Shown here piece after piece: positions 1 to 6,823 of a DNA stretch of 6,988 nucleotides. Source of the DNA: Nitrospiraceae bacterium. GTDB lineage: Bacteria; Nitrospirota; Nitrospiria; Nitrospirales; Nitrospiraceae. The DNA lies in assembly GCA_005793285.1 (NCBI GenBank), contig SXPO01000167.1:1-6988 (forward strand), read 5' to 3'. The notes beneath the pieces were generated by a model that made no database searches, was not told the DNA's origin, and saw only the letters and a program-made list of their open reading frames with translations. The stretch's first letter is position 1, and each line of letters starts with the position of its first letter. The position numbers and the translations under genes are program-made.

Positions 1-39
1 CTGCGATCGGAAGAGAGTGAACAGATATCTGCCGGCTGT

Positions 40-123
40 TGGTGCCGAAGGCGGGACTTGAACCCGCACGGCTTGCGCCACACGCCCCTCAAACGTGCGT
101 GTCTGCCATTCCACCACTTCGGC
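40..123 (-). tRNA. tRNA-Leu (anticodon GAG), CCA encoded
   Basis: Read on the minus strand this folds as a class II (long variable arm) tRNA. The acceptor strands GCCGAAG (117-123) and CUUCGGC (44-50) pair perfectly, followed by discriminator A (43) and genomically encoded CCA (40-42). The anticodon stem CACGU/GCGUG closes a 7-base loop with anticodon GAG (88-90). The variable arm is a GGC/GCC stem with a GCAA loop, and the T arm is GCGGG-UUCAAGU-CCCGC. Reading the anticodon one base over as UGA (Ser) breaks the anticodon stem, so Leu(GAG), decoding CUC/CUU, is the supported identity. A consensus promoter lies upstream at 243-272, and a repeat element sits between it and the mature 5' end. 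Confidence 0.96.
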
Positions 124-133
124 GACCGAATCT

Positions 134-212
134 GCGAAGCGTCAATCGTGAAACGTATCTCGTGAAGCGTCGTTCGTTTCCAGATTCAGACGTTTCACGC
201 TTCACGTTTCAC
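134..212. repeat. Heptad-unit inverted repeat element, copy 1
   Basis: From 134 to about 175 the sequence stays in a 7-base register of units of the form G(T/C)NNNNC: GCGAAGC, GTCAATC, GTGAAAC, GTATCTC, GTGAAGC, GTCGTTC. After a short spacer, 192-212 holds three tandem units in inverted orientation (GTTTCAC, GCTTCAC, GTTTCAC), so the two halves can form a bulged stem-loop. For example, 148-156 pairs perfectly with 204-212. The bases 146-170 recur at 4484-4508 with one mismatch. It lies inside the predicted 5' leader of the tRNA-Leu transcript. The outer borders are uncertain. Confidence 0.75.
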
Positions 213-242
213 AAACAACGCGCGACAGCCCGAGGGACGCGC

Positions 243-272
243 ATTATAGAAGTAGGGCAAATTTCTTGTCAA
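243..272 (-). promoter_or_regulatory. Consensus sigma-70 promoter for tRNA-Leu
   Basis: On the minus strand there is a perfect TTGACA (-35, at 267-272), an 18-base spacer and a perfect TATAAT (-10, at 243-248). The bases just after the -10 (GCGCGTCCC) are GC-rich, as in discriminators of stringently controlled stable-RNA promoters. Start of transcription is expected near 236, giving a leader of about 110 bases before the mature tRNA 5' end at 123. The only gene downstream on this strand within the window is the tRNA. Confidence 0.8.
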
Positions 273-294
273 TGAAGGAGCCCTCCGGTAGAAT
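266..294 (+). promoter_or_regulatory. Divergent sigma-70-type promoter for the rightward gene row
   Basis: On the plus strand, TTGTCA (-35, 266-271; 5 of 6 consensus bases) and TAGAAT (-10, 289-294; 5 of 6) are separated by exactly 17 bases. The start of transcription would fall near 301, about 50 bases before the first start codon of the HAD phosphatase gene. The -35 overlaps the -35 of the leftward tRNA promoter by five bases, so the two promoters are back to back on the partly palindromic TTGTCAA. This is a motif match only. Confidence 0.55.
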
Positions 295-350
295 CGGCTC
301 GCCATTTGAGATAGGGACAAGCAGGGTGCGGCACGAGCCCGGTTCATCGC

Positions 351-1061
351 ATGAGGCCCATGATACCCGTGATACCATTGAGTACATCGACGGCTCCCTG
401 TCGCCTCAACAGCCAGGTTGCGGCCTTTTTCGACCTGGACAACACCATCCTGCCAGGCGAAGCCAGCGAAGTCAGATTTTTCCGATGGCTCTGGCAGCGC
501 AGGGTCGTGGGATGGCCAGAAGCTCGCGCGAGTCTTGCGTGGCTGATGCGGCGCCTGCCGGCGCTCTCCCTCCATCCGCTCCGTGAGCGTAAACTGTATC
601 TGACCGGAAAACCGGTACAGGTGATCGAGCCGTTGGGAGAAGAGTTTTGCCGCGAACAACTGTGCCCCCTGGTGTCCCCTGCGGCAATGCGTACGATTGA
701 GGAACATCGGCATGCCGGCCATCTGATCGTACTGCTGACAGGCTCTCTCGATTTCCTGATCGACCCCATTGCCACCGCATTGCAGGTCGACCGGTGCTTC
801 GCCGGCCGCCTGGAGCAGGTCAACGGCGTCTATACGGGCCATCTTGTCCCGCCTTTGCCCTACGGCGCAGGAAAGCGCCAGCTGATCGAGCAGCTGGCGC
901 AGGACCTGACGCTAGACCTCTCCCTGTGCTATGCCTACGGCGATAGTCCCGGCGATCTCGACCTCTTGCGCGCCGTCGGCTATCCCACGGTGGTGAATCC
1001 CATCCGGGGAATGGCGCACGTGGCCAAACGGCAGAAGTGGCCGATTGCGCGATGGCAATAA
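351..1061 (+). CDS. HAD-superfamily subfamily IB (SerB-like) phosphatase
   Basis: Predicted soluble phosphomonoesterase of 236 residues using the aspartyl-phosphate mechanism of the HAD superfamily. All four motifs are visible: motif I DLDNT at residues 28-32 (nucleophile Asp28, acid/base Asp30), motif II LLTGS with Thr130/Ser132, the motif III lysine in GAGK (Lys175), and motif IV GDSPGD at 197-202, whose two Asp residues bind Mg. The helical insert between motifs I and II fits subfamily IB, the group containing phosphoserine phosphatase and many HAD-IB hydrolases of unknown substrate. The natural substrate cannot be read from the sequence. Start is uncertain: ATG at 351 and at 360 are both possible and neither has a clear Shine-Dalgarno; the catalytic domain begins only around residue 22. 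queE follows after 28 bases, suggesting co-transcription. Confidence 0.9.
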   Translation: MRPMIPVIPLSTSTAPCRLNSQVAAFFDLDNTILPGEASEVRFFRWLWQRRVVGWPEARASLAWLMRRLPALSLHPLRERKLYLTGKPVQVIEPLGEEFCREQLCPLVSPAAMRTIEEHRHAGHLIVLLTGSLDFLIDPIATALQVDRCFAGRLEQVNGVYTGHLVPPLPYGAGKRQLIEQLAQDLTLDLSLCYAYGDSPGDLDLLRAVGYPTVVNPIRGMAHVAKRQKWPIARWQ

Positions 1062-1089
1062 GACAACCTGCGTGACGTGAACAGAGCAG

Positions 1090-1725
1090 ATGCGCATCAC
1101 CGAAATTTTCCATAGCATCCAGGGCGAGTCCACGTTCGCCGGACGGCCCTGCGTCTTTGTGCGCCTGACCGGTTGCCCGCTCCGCTGTACCTGGTGCGAT
1201 ACGGACTATGCCTTTTACGGCGGCGCTGAGCGGTCGATTGATCAGATCCTCGAGACCGTTCGTTCATACGGCTGCCCCCTCGTGGAAGTGACCGGCGGCG
1301 AACCGCTTGTGCAATCGGACTGTATCGCACTGCTTACCAGGCTGTGCGACGAGAGGTTCACGGTCCTGCTCGAAACCAGTGGAGCCATCGATACCGCGGC
1401 AGTTGATGCCCGGGCGCATGTCATCCTGGACGTCAAGTGCCCCGGCAGCGGCATGACGGATCGGATGCACTGGCCGAATCTCGACCGCCTACGGCCCCAG
1501 GATGAAGCCAAGTTCGTCATTCAAGATCGGCCCGACTATGAATGGGCAAAAGAGACGGTCACGCGGTATGGGATCGACCGTCGATGCACGGTGCTGTTCA
1601 GCCCGGTGTTCGGCACGCTGGACCCACGGCAGTTGGCCGAATGGGTACTCGCCGATCGCTTGCCGGTGCGATACCAGATTCAGATGCACAAGTACATTTG
1701 GGCCCCGGATATGCGCGGGGTATGA
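1090..1725 (+). CDS. queE: 7-carboxy-7-deazaguanine synthase (radical SAM)
   Basis: Converts 6-carboxy-5,6,7,8-tetrahydropterin to 7-carboxy-7-deazaguanine, an SAM- and Mg-dependent radical ring contraction on the route to preQ0 and queuosine in tRNA. The 211-residue length is normal for QueE. The N-terminus carries the family signature SIQGES (residues 9-14), which contributes to substrate binding, then the radical SAM cluster motif Cys29-x3-Cys33-x2-Cys36 followed by the typical WCDTDYAF context. The SAM-binding GGEP is at 69-72. The C-terminus ends in MHKYIWAPDMRGV, as expected for the family, so the gene looks complete. The start at 1090 places the conserved FxSIQGE at the correct distance; the Shine-Dalgarno is weak. 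It lies 28 bases after the HAD gene. No other queuosine gene (queC, queD, queF, tgt) is in the window. Confidence 0.95.
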   Translation: MRITEIFHSIQGESTFAGRPCVFVRLTGCPLRCTWCDTDYAFYGGAERSIDQILETVRSYGCPLVEVTGGEPLVQSDCIALLTRLCDERFTVLLETSGAIDTAAVDARAHVILDVKCPGSGMTDRMHWPNLDRLRPQDEAKFVIQDRPDYEWAKETVTRYGIDRRCTVLFSPVFGTLDPRQLAEWVLADRLPVRYQIQMHKYIWAPDMRGV

Positions 1726-1800
1726 GGTCATGCATTGCTGGCCTGCATGAAATGCCGTCCAACTCCCGTATCCAGCGATTGATGGCGAATGGCGATGACA

Positions 1801-1806
1801 AAGGAG
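1801..1806 (+). promoter_or_regulatory. Ribosome binding site fixing the pepA start
   Basis: AAGGAG lies nine bases before ATG 1816. An upstream in-frame ATG at 1789 would place this site inside the coding region and has no comparable site of its own. ATG 1825 would be 18 bases away, too far. This favours 1816. Confidence 0.7.
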
Positions 1807-1815
1807 CATGAGGGA

Positions 1816-3327
1816 ATGAACATTATGCAAGTCCGAGTGAAGGCAGGACAAACAGAGACCGACGCGACCGAGGCGCTCGTCCTGATCCTCTGTGAGGGGG
1901 ACAGCCTCTCAGAACAGGGTGCCGCATCGATCGACCAGGCTATGGGAGGAGCGCTCACAACCCTGATCAAGTCGAAAGAGTTTGAGGGCAAGGCCTCTGA
2001 ACTGGCGCTGCTCCACACCCAGGGAAAGATTCCCGCAAAACGTGTGCTGCTTGTGGGCATCGGGAAAAAATCGTCCGCCGGGCTGGACACGATCCGCCAA
2101 GCGATGGGACATGCGGCCAAACGCGTCCGTCAGGCCAAAGCTACATCGTTCACCGTATCGGTCCCCCCCTTCGTTCCAGGCAATTCCTCCATCATCGAAG
2201 TCGCGCAAGCGATGGCTGAAGGCGCCATCTTGGGCAGTTATCAGTTCAACCAATATCGAAGCGACCTGGCGCCTGGAAAAGACGTGGCGCAGATGACCCT
2301 GCTGGCTCAGGAGAAATCGTCATTGCGCGACCTGTCCGAGGGCATCCGGCGCGGAACCGCCTTGGCAGAAGCGGCTGTGTTTGTCCGAGACCTTTGCAAC
2401 CATCCTTCCAATGTCATGACGCCGACCAAGATCGCGCAAGAAGCGAACGCCATCGCGAAAGAAACCGGCGTCATCCTCAAGATCCTCGAGCGGAAAGACA
2501 TGGAGAAATTGGGCATGGGCGCGCTCCTGGGGGTGGCCAGAGGCAGCCATGAACCGCCGAAATTCATCATCCTCGAATATCACGGCGCTCGAAAGACAGA
2601 GGACCGTCCCGTGGTGCTGGTCGGCAAAACCGTCACGTTCGATACCGGCGGCATCTCCCTCAAGCCGGCCGAAAACATGGAACATATGAAGGCGGACATG
2701 ACGGGCGGCGCCGAAGTCCTGGCAGCCATGCGAGCCGCAGCCCGCCTCAAGCTGCCGCTCAATCTGGTCAGTATTCTACCGGTGACGGAAAACATGCCCG
2801 GTGGGCGGGCGATGAAGCCTGGCGACATCGTCACGACGCTCTCCGGAAAAACCGTGGAGGTCCAGAATACCGACGCCGAGGGCCGGCTGATTCTCTCCGA
2901 CGCACTGACCTACGCTGGGCGCTACAAACCGGCGGTGTTGATCGACGTCGCCACACTGACCGGCGCCTGCGTCGTCGCGCTGGGCCAGTTTGCCATCGGC
3001 ATGTTTGGCACGGACACGACCCTCAAAGAATCGGTGCGAACGGCTGGATTGCGGGCTGGCGAGCGCGTGTGGGAAATGCCGCTGTGGGACGAGTATTTTG
3101 AGCAGCTGAAGAGCGATGTGGCCGACATGCGAAACATCGGCGGACGTGGGGGCGGCATGATTACGGCCGCCCTGTTCCTGAGCAAATTTGCCGGCGACTG
3201 GCCCTGGGTACATCTCGACATCGCCAGCACCGACTGGAGCGAGCGTGAACGGGCCTATATTCCGAAAGGACCGACCGGGATCGGCACGAGGCTCTTGATT
3301 CAATACCTTATCGATCGAACGCTGTAG
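1816..3327 (+). CDS. pepA: Leucyl aminopeptidase, M17 family (cytosol aminopeptidase)
   Basis: Cytosolic dinuclear-metal aminopeptidase that removes N-terminal residues from peptides, normally a homohexamer. From ATG 1816 the protein has 503 residues, the length of E. coli PepA. The N-terminal macro-like domain covers roughly residues 1-170, the catalytic domain the rest. All metal and catalytic residues are present: Lys271 and Asp276 in VGKTVTFDTGG, Lys283 in SLKP, Asp294 in KADMTGG, and Asp353, Glu355, Arg357 in the signature NTDAEGRL. One difference is Thr272 where most members have Gly (VGKGVTFD). The start is chosen from AAGGAG at 1801-1806; ATG 1789 would add nine residues. It follows queE by 90 bases and is 14 bases before nagZ, so it is probably co-transcribed with nagZ. 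In E. coli PepA also binds DNA; nothing here shows whether this one does. Confidence 0.95.
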   Translation: MNIMQVRVKAGQTETDATEALVLILCEGDSLSEQGAASIDQAMGGALTTLIKSKEFEGKASELALLHTQGKIPAKRVLLVGIGKKSSAGLDTIRQAMGHAAKRVRQAKATSFTVSVPPFVPGNSSIIEVAQAMAEGAILGSYQFNQYRSDLAPGKDVAQMTLLAQEKSSLRDLSEGIRRGTALAEAAVFVRDLCNHPSNVMTPTKIAQEANAIAKETGVILKILERKDMEKLGMGALLGVARGSHEPPKFIILEYHGARKTEDRPVVLVGKTVTFDTGGISLKPAENMEHMKADMTGGAEVLAAMRAAARLKLPLNLVSILPVTENMPGGRAMKPGDIVTTLSGKTVEVQNTDAEGRLILSDALTYAGRYKPAVLIDVATLTGACVVALGQFAIGMFGTDTTLKESVRTAGLRAGERVWEMPLWDEYFEQLKSDVADMRNIGGRGGGMITAALFLSKFAGDWPWVHLDIASTDWSERERAYIPKGPTGIGTRLLIQYLIDRTL

Positions 3328-3330
3328 AAC

Positions 3331-3334
3331 AGGA
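3331..3334 (+). promoter_or_regulatory. Ribosome binding site of nagZ
   Basis: AGGA with seven bases to ATG 3342, located in the 14-base gap after the pepA stop codon. It supports 3342 rather than the second ATG at 3348. Confidence 0.55.
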
Positions 3335-3341
3335 CACCGCT

Positions 3342-4442
3342 ATGCTCATGTCGCGTGAGAAAATCGGGCAGCTCTTTATGGTGGGATTCGACGGTACGAC
3401 TGTCTCGGCGGATCTCGCCGCCTTCATCAAAGCATATAAGCCCGGCGGAGTGATCTTATTCTCCCGGAATCTCGAATCGACCGAACAGATCGTGGATCTC
3501 ACCAACGAGCTGCAACGATGCAGTCCCCATTCTCCGCTGCTGATCTCGATCGATCAAGAGGGAGGGCGGGTCTCGCGATTGCCGAAAGAGTTCACGATTT
3601 TCCCTCCCTGCGAGGTGTTGGGCCGGTGCAATTCGTTGGAGCTGGCCTATGCCGCCGCGGCCACGACGGCCAAAGAGCTGCGGGCTGTCGGCATCAATAT
3701 GAACATGTCGCCGGTGCTCGATGTGAACAGCAACCCGGCAAATCCCGTGATCGGGGATCGCGCCTTCGGTTCCCAGCCGGCGGCAGTCTGCGAATTGGCC
3801 GTGCCCACGGTGGGAGGCTTGCAAGATAACGGCGTTGTCGCCTGCGGCAAACACTTTCCAGGCCATGGCGACACGACGGTGGATTCACACAAGGAATTGC
3901 CGCTCGTGGCGGCGCCGCGCGAACGGTTGGAACGGATCGAACTCCCTCCATTCCGGCATGCCGTCGCGCGTGGCGTCGCCACGATGATGACAGCCCATGT
4001 GTTGTACAGCGCATGGGATGAACAGCGCCCGGCGACGTTGTCCCCGGCGATCATCGGAAACCTGCTCCGGAAGGAGTTGCAGTACGACGGCGTCGTCCTG
4101 ACCGACGATCTTGAGATGCACGCGATTATCGATCACTACGGCATTGAAGAGGCCACGGTCCAATCGATTCTCGCCGGCTGCGATATGCCGCTGATCTGTA
4201 AAGACCGCGACCGTGAAGCGGCGGCGATCAGCGCATTGGACAAAGCCGTGGCGGACGGCACGATTTCAACGCAGCGGCTGGAGCTGTCCCTCACACGCAT
4301 CGCCCGCTTGAAACAACGCTTCCTCGTTCCTTACAAACCCGTCTCGGTATCTGACGCAAGGCTGGTCGTGGGCTGCCGAACCCACCGAGCCTTGTTGCGC
4401 TCGATCCATCAGACCCGGGAACGAGTGGCCAATCCCGCCTGA
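3342..4442 (+). CDS. nagZ: Beta-N-acetylhexosaminidase, GH3 family
   Basis: Removes the N-terminal-side GlcNAc from GlcNAc-1,6-anhydroMurNAc (peptides) during peptidoglycan recycling in the cytoplasm. There is no signal peptide, in keeping with that location. The 366-residue protein shows a GH3 TIM barrel: GQLFMVGFDG at the N-terminus, SIDQEGGRVSRL after about residue 68, the NagZ hallmark KHFPGHG at 170-176, the Asp181-Ser-His183 general acid/base pair in the mobile loop, and the nucleophile Asp255 in LTDDLEM. The DSH loop separates true NagZ from GH3 glucosidases. It is somewhat longer than E. coli NagZ (341 residues) because of a C-terminal tail. It begins 14 bases after pepA. No other recycling gene (ampG, ampD, anmK, amgK) is visible here. 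Confidence 0.95.
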   Translation: MLMSREKIGQLFMVGFDGTTVSADLAAFIKAYKPGGVILFSRNLESTEQIVDLTNELQRCSPHSPLLISIDQEGGRVSRLPKEFTIFPPCEVLGRCNSLELAYAAAATTAKELRAVGINMNMSPVLDVNSNPANPVIGDRAFGSQPAAVCELAVPTVGGLQDNGVVACGKHFPGHGDTTVDSHKELPLVAAPRERLERIELPPFRHAVARGVATMMTAHVLYSAWDEQRPATLSPAIIGNLLRKELQYDGVVLTDDLEMHAIIDHYGIEEATVQSILAGCDMPLICKDRDREAAAISALDKAVADGTISTQRLELSLTRIARLKQRFLVPYKPVSVSDARLVVGCRTHRALLRSIHQTRERVANPA

Positions 4443-4483
4443 TTCATCCCGGATCATCGCAACTTAGCCAGGAAGTCCGTTCT

Positions 4484-4557
4484 TCGTGAAGCGTATCTCG
4501 TGAAGCGTGAAGCGCAGGGCGGAAAGAAGGCGTGCCACGGCTTTGCTTGCGAGATAC
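4484..4557. repeat. Heptad-unit inverted repeat element, copy 2
   Basis: Located in the 206-base gap between nagZ and the next gene. Units GTGAAGC, GTATCTC, GTGAAGC, GTGAAGC run in strict 7-base register at 4486-4513. The bases 4484-4508 match 146-170 at 24 of 25 positions. The inverted partner at 4545-4557 (GCTTGC then GAGATAC) matches the complement of 4493-4506 with one base missing and one substitution, giving an imperfect stem with a loop of about 38 bases. Nothing else recognisable is in this gap, and no U-tract suggests a rho-independent terminator. Confidence 0.7.
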
Positions 4558-4640
4558 GAGCGACCAGATGTCCCGGAGCCAAGTAACCATTCAAGCCAAC
4601 TTGCCCTCTTCTTCCTGCTTATGGCATCATGCCCGTTCCT

Positions 4641-4645
4641 GGAGG
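4641..4645 (+). promoter_or_regulatory. Probable ribosome binding site of the Pro-rich protein gene
   Basis: GGAGG is the strongest Shine-Dalgarno-like sequence upstream of this reading frame, but it leaves only three bases before ATG 4649, shorter than usual. TTG 4658 would be 12 bases away. The start is therefore probable, not certain. Confidence 0.4.
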
Positions 4646-4648
4646 CAT

Positions 4649-5185
4649 ATGGCTTCATTGCTCGAATATGTCGGCTCTGTGCATATTTACCTCGGCCCCT
4701 ATCGAGGAAATCCTATCGCCCTGTATCTCAAGCGGACGGAGACCGGGTGCCAGATCGGGCCGAAGGTCTATCCCTGGAATGACGTCATAGGCCGGGGCGA
4801 CACGCCGAACAAGGCCGCTGCTGACTTTGAAGAAAAGTGGAAGGCTAGAGGCCTGACGGCAGATATGTATTCTGGTCCGGCCTGGGAAGGGGGCATCAAA
4901 CCTGAGAAACCGGCGCCACCGAAACCGGCCGCTCCCCCGAAGCCAACCGCCTCGGCAACAACCAGTCCCGCGCCTGCGAGCCCACCGGCGCCTCAGGCTA
5001 CGCCTGACCGAGCGGCTGCCCCCTCAGTACCGGATGGTCAGCCGGCCGCTGTGCCACCTCAACCCAATCAGCCCATCCTCCCACCGAGCCTGGCTCCTGA
5101 ACAGGTGCCCCCCGCTTCTACGGCAAATGGCCAACAGGCCACAGCACCCATTTCCACACCACAACCGTCAGGGCAGTCGAGCTAG
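4649..5185 (+). CDS. Unrecognised protein: small globular head with Pro/Ala-rich tail
   Basis: I do not recognise this family by name. From ATG 4649 it has 178 residues. Residues 1-80 look folded: two likely beta strands (LLEYVGSVHIYLG, NPIALYLKR), then GCQIGPKVYPWNDVIGRGDTP and a helix to about residue 67 (NKAAADFEEKWKARG). Residues 83-178 are almost wholly Pro, Ala, Gln, Ser and Thr, with early repeats of the PKPAAPPKP kind, and should be disordered. There is no signal peptide, membrane helix or lipobox. The strand-strand-GxGDTPxxA-helix order recalls HicB-type antitoxin folds, but no HicA-like partner is nearby and this is only a resemblance. The frame stays open upstream to ATG 4532 or 4568, but that stretch overlaps or abuts the repeat and looks non-coding. 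It ends 72 bases from the convergent permease gene. Confidence 0.75.
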   Translation: MASLLEYVGSVHIYLGPYRGNPIALYLKRTETGCQIGPKVYPWNDVIGRGDTPNKAAADFEEKWKARGLTADMYSGPAWEGGIKPEKPAPPKPAAPPKPTASATTSPAPASPPAPQATPDRAAAPSVPDGQPAAVPPQPNQPILPPSLAPEQVPPASTANGQQATAPISTPQPSGQSS

Positions 5186-5257
5186 TCCGTCGATTCGGCC
5201 AATAGACCGTTCAGTATCCTATTACATGGCGAGGGAGAACGATCCGTTATCGGGGAA

Positions 5258-6691
5258 TCACGGTTGACTGTTCGATGCGGCAAGTTTGCTGTGCTTCATG
5301 CCGTAGAGCAGATAGACCACAATGCCGATGATCGTCCAGACCACGAACCTCATCCAGGTCACTTGCGGAAGTCCGGCCATGAGATAGAGGCAAGCCCCCA
5401 TGCCAAAAAGCGGCACGAGCGGCATCAAGGGGAGACGGAACGGGCGGGGCTGATTCGGCCTCGTGTGCCGGAGCAGTATCACACCGACACATACCAGCAC
5501 AAAGGCAAAGAAGGTGCCGATGTTCGTCATATCGGCTGCATCGCCGATCTGAAACAGCGAGGCCAGGATGGCAACGGCGACCCCAGTTAGAATCGTTGCT
5601 CGATGGGGTGTGCCGAACTGCGGATGCACAACCGAGAGCGACGGACTCAGCAATCGGTCGCGCGACATGGCAAAGAACACGCGGATCTGCCCAAGCATCA
5701 TCACCACCAGAACACTGGTGATCCCGGCAACGGCGCCGATCGCCACGACCGCCGCCCCCCATTTGTATCCCACCTGGCTCAGCGCCTCCGCCACCGGAGC
5801 ATGGATATCGATCTGGCTTACGGGCACGAGTCCGGTCAGCACTGCTGCGACAGACACATACAGCACGGTGCAGACCGCCAGCGAACCGATGATGCCCAAC
5901 GGCACATCCCGTTGAGGATTGCGGGCCTCTTCCGCAGCAGTGGACACGGCATCGAATCCAATATAGGCAAAGAAAATCACCGCCGCTGCAGACCGTACCC
6001 CTTCAAACCCCTGCGGCATGAAGGGGGTCCAGTTCTCTGGATTCACGGCGGGAGTCCCGACAGCCAGAAAGAACAGAATCACCACCAGCTTCAACGCGAC
6101 AATATAGCCGGTGGCGCGGGCGCTTTCTTTGATCCCGATGACGAGAATGATCGTGATCAGCAGAACGATGATGGCAGCCGGAAAATTGGCGATGCTCCCT
6201 TCCGGTCCTCCGGCCCAATGCGGAGGATTCGTCGCCCAATAGGGAAGTTCCAGCCCTGCCAGCTTGAGCAAATTATTGAAGTACCCGGACCAGCCGATGG
6301 CCACGGCGACGCAGGCCACTCCATATTCCAAAATCAAATTCCATCCGGTCAGCCAGGCGAGGAATTCACCGAGCGTGGCATAGGAATAGGTATAGGCGGA
6401 GCCGGCGACCGGAATCATCGCCGAAAATTCCGCATAGCACAGGGCCGCCAAGGCGCAGGTCAGCCCCGAGAGCACGAATGAGAGCACGATACCTGGCCCA
6501 GCCCCAGGCCGATGCGCATCACCCACAATGGCGGTGCCGACCAAAACGAAGATGCCGGTCCCGATAATTGCGCCGATGCCGAGAGCCGTGAGATTCCAGA
6601 CCGTCAACGTTTTCTTGAGACGATGCTCGGGATGTTCCGCATCGGCAAGGCACTGTTCGATCGATTTCGTTCGAAAGAAGCGGCTGATCAC
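5258..6691 (-). CDS. APC-superfamily amino acid permease (cationic amino acid transporter type)
   Basis: Inner-membrane secondary transporter, 477 residues from a GTG start, predicted to import amino acids or amines. The sequence shows 12 hydrophobic helices in the LeuT-fold pattern. Helix 1 carries the unwound substrate-binding segment [11 protein letters not shown], helix 2 is followed by [15 protein letters not shown], and helix 6 has [20 protein letters not shown], the hallmark of the CAT/YfnA-like group. A short soluble head containing [11 protein letters not shown] and RLKKTL precedes helix 1, also typical. The GTG at 6691 is preferred because AGGGA lies five bases upstream and the product then starts just before the conserved [12 protein letters not shown] 6784 would add 31 residues of non-conserved-looking sequence and has no visible ribosome binding site. 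Substrate cannot be assigned. The neighbouring hydrolase gene upstream reads the same way. Confidence 0.92.
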   Translation of the reverse strand: MISRFFRTKSIEQCLADAEHPEHRLKKTLTVWNLTALGIGAIIGTGIFVLVGTAIVGDAHRPGAGPGIVLSFVLSGLTCALAALCYAEFSAMIPVAGSAYTYSYATLGEFLAWLTGWNLILEYGVACVAVAIGWSGYFNNLLKLAGLELPYWATNPPHWAGGPEGSIANFPAAIIVLLITIILVIGIKESARATGYIVALKLVVILFFLAVGTPAVNPENWTPFMPQGFEGVRSAAAVIFFAYIGFDAVSTAAEEARNPQRDVPLGIIGSLAVCTVLYVSVAAVLTGLVPVSQIDIHAPVAEALSQVGYKWGAAVVAIGAVAGITSVLVVMMLGQIRVFFAMSRDRLLSPSLSVVHPQFGTPHRATILTGVAVAILASLFQIGDAADMTNIGTFFAFVLVCVGVILLRHTRPNQPRPFRLPLMPLVPLFGMGACLYLMAGLPQVTWMRFVVWTIIGIVVYLLYGMKHSKLAASNSQP

Positions 6692-6696
6692 AACGT

Positions 6697-6701
6697 TCCC
6701 T
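6697..6701 (-). promoter_or_regulatory. Ribosome binding site for the permease GTG start
   Basis: On the minus strand AGGGA ends five bases before GTG 6691, with a second purine-rich site GGAGG (6703-6707) 11 bases away. This decides for GTG over the upstream ATG at 6784. Confidence 0.5.
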
Positions 6702-6823
6702 GCCTCCGGCGTGACGGGATCGGCTGTAGTGGGATCAACGACCCGGGCTTCATTTGGAATCACGTGTCGCAGGCAGACCGCCATGACGGCGGCGTTCTGG
6801 CCGCGTGCTGGATCCTGTGAGAA

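Noticed and set aside
134..212. Heptad repeats considered as a CRISPR array
   Set aside because: The units are 7 bases in tandem with inverted copies and no unique spacers of CRISPR size, and no cas gene is present.
39..275. A short plus-strand open frame starting at 39
   Set aside because: It runs through the antisense of the tRNA-Leu gene and the repeat element, so it is not a gene.
195..842. A 215-codon minus-strand open frame opposite the HAD gene, running into the tRNA promoter and repeat
   Set aside because: It overlaps all but the last third of a gene with all HAD motifs, its 3' end is read through the heptad repeat, and its product resembles no family.
351..1061. HAD protein considered as MupP (MurNAc-6-phosphate phosphatase) because nagZ is nearby
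   Set aside because: MupP belongs to HAD subfamily IA, whereas the motif spacing and insert here fit the SerB-like subfamily IB, and no amgK or murU is visible.
1728..1750. Inverted repeat TCATGCA / TGCATGA just after the queE stop, considered as a terminator
   Set aside because: The stem is only 7 bp with a 9-base loop, AT-containing, and no T-run follows, so it is too weak to call.
1789..1815. Upstream ATG 1789 as the pepA start
   Set aside because: It would put the good AAGGAG site inside the gene, and the added nine residues are not family-like; ATG 1816 gives the standard 503-residue length.
2776..3303. A 175-codon minus-strand open frame inside pepA
   Set aside because: It lies opposite the conserved M17 catalytic domain and has no supporting motif or ribosome binding site.
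5186..5257. Convergent gap searched for a bidirectional terminator
   Set aside because: I could find no stable stem followed by a T-run on either strand in these 72 bases.
5603..6481. A 292-codon plus-strand open frame opposite the permease
   Set aside because: It is antisense to a well-supported 12-helix transporter, is rich in His, Arg, Gly and Asp as expected from reverse-reading hydrophobic codons, and has no recognisable motif.
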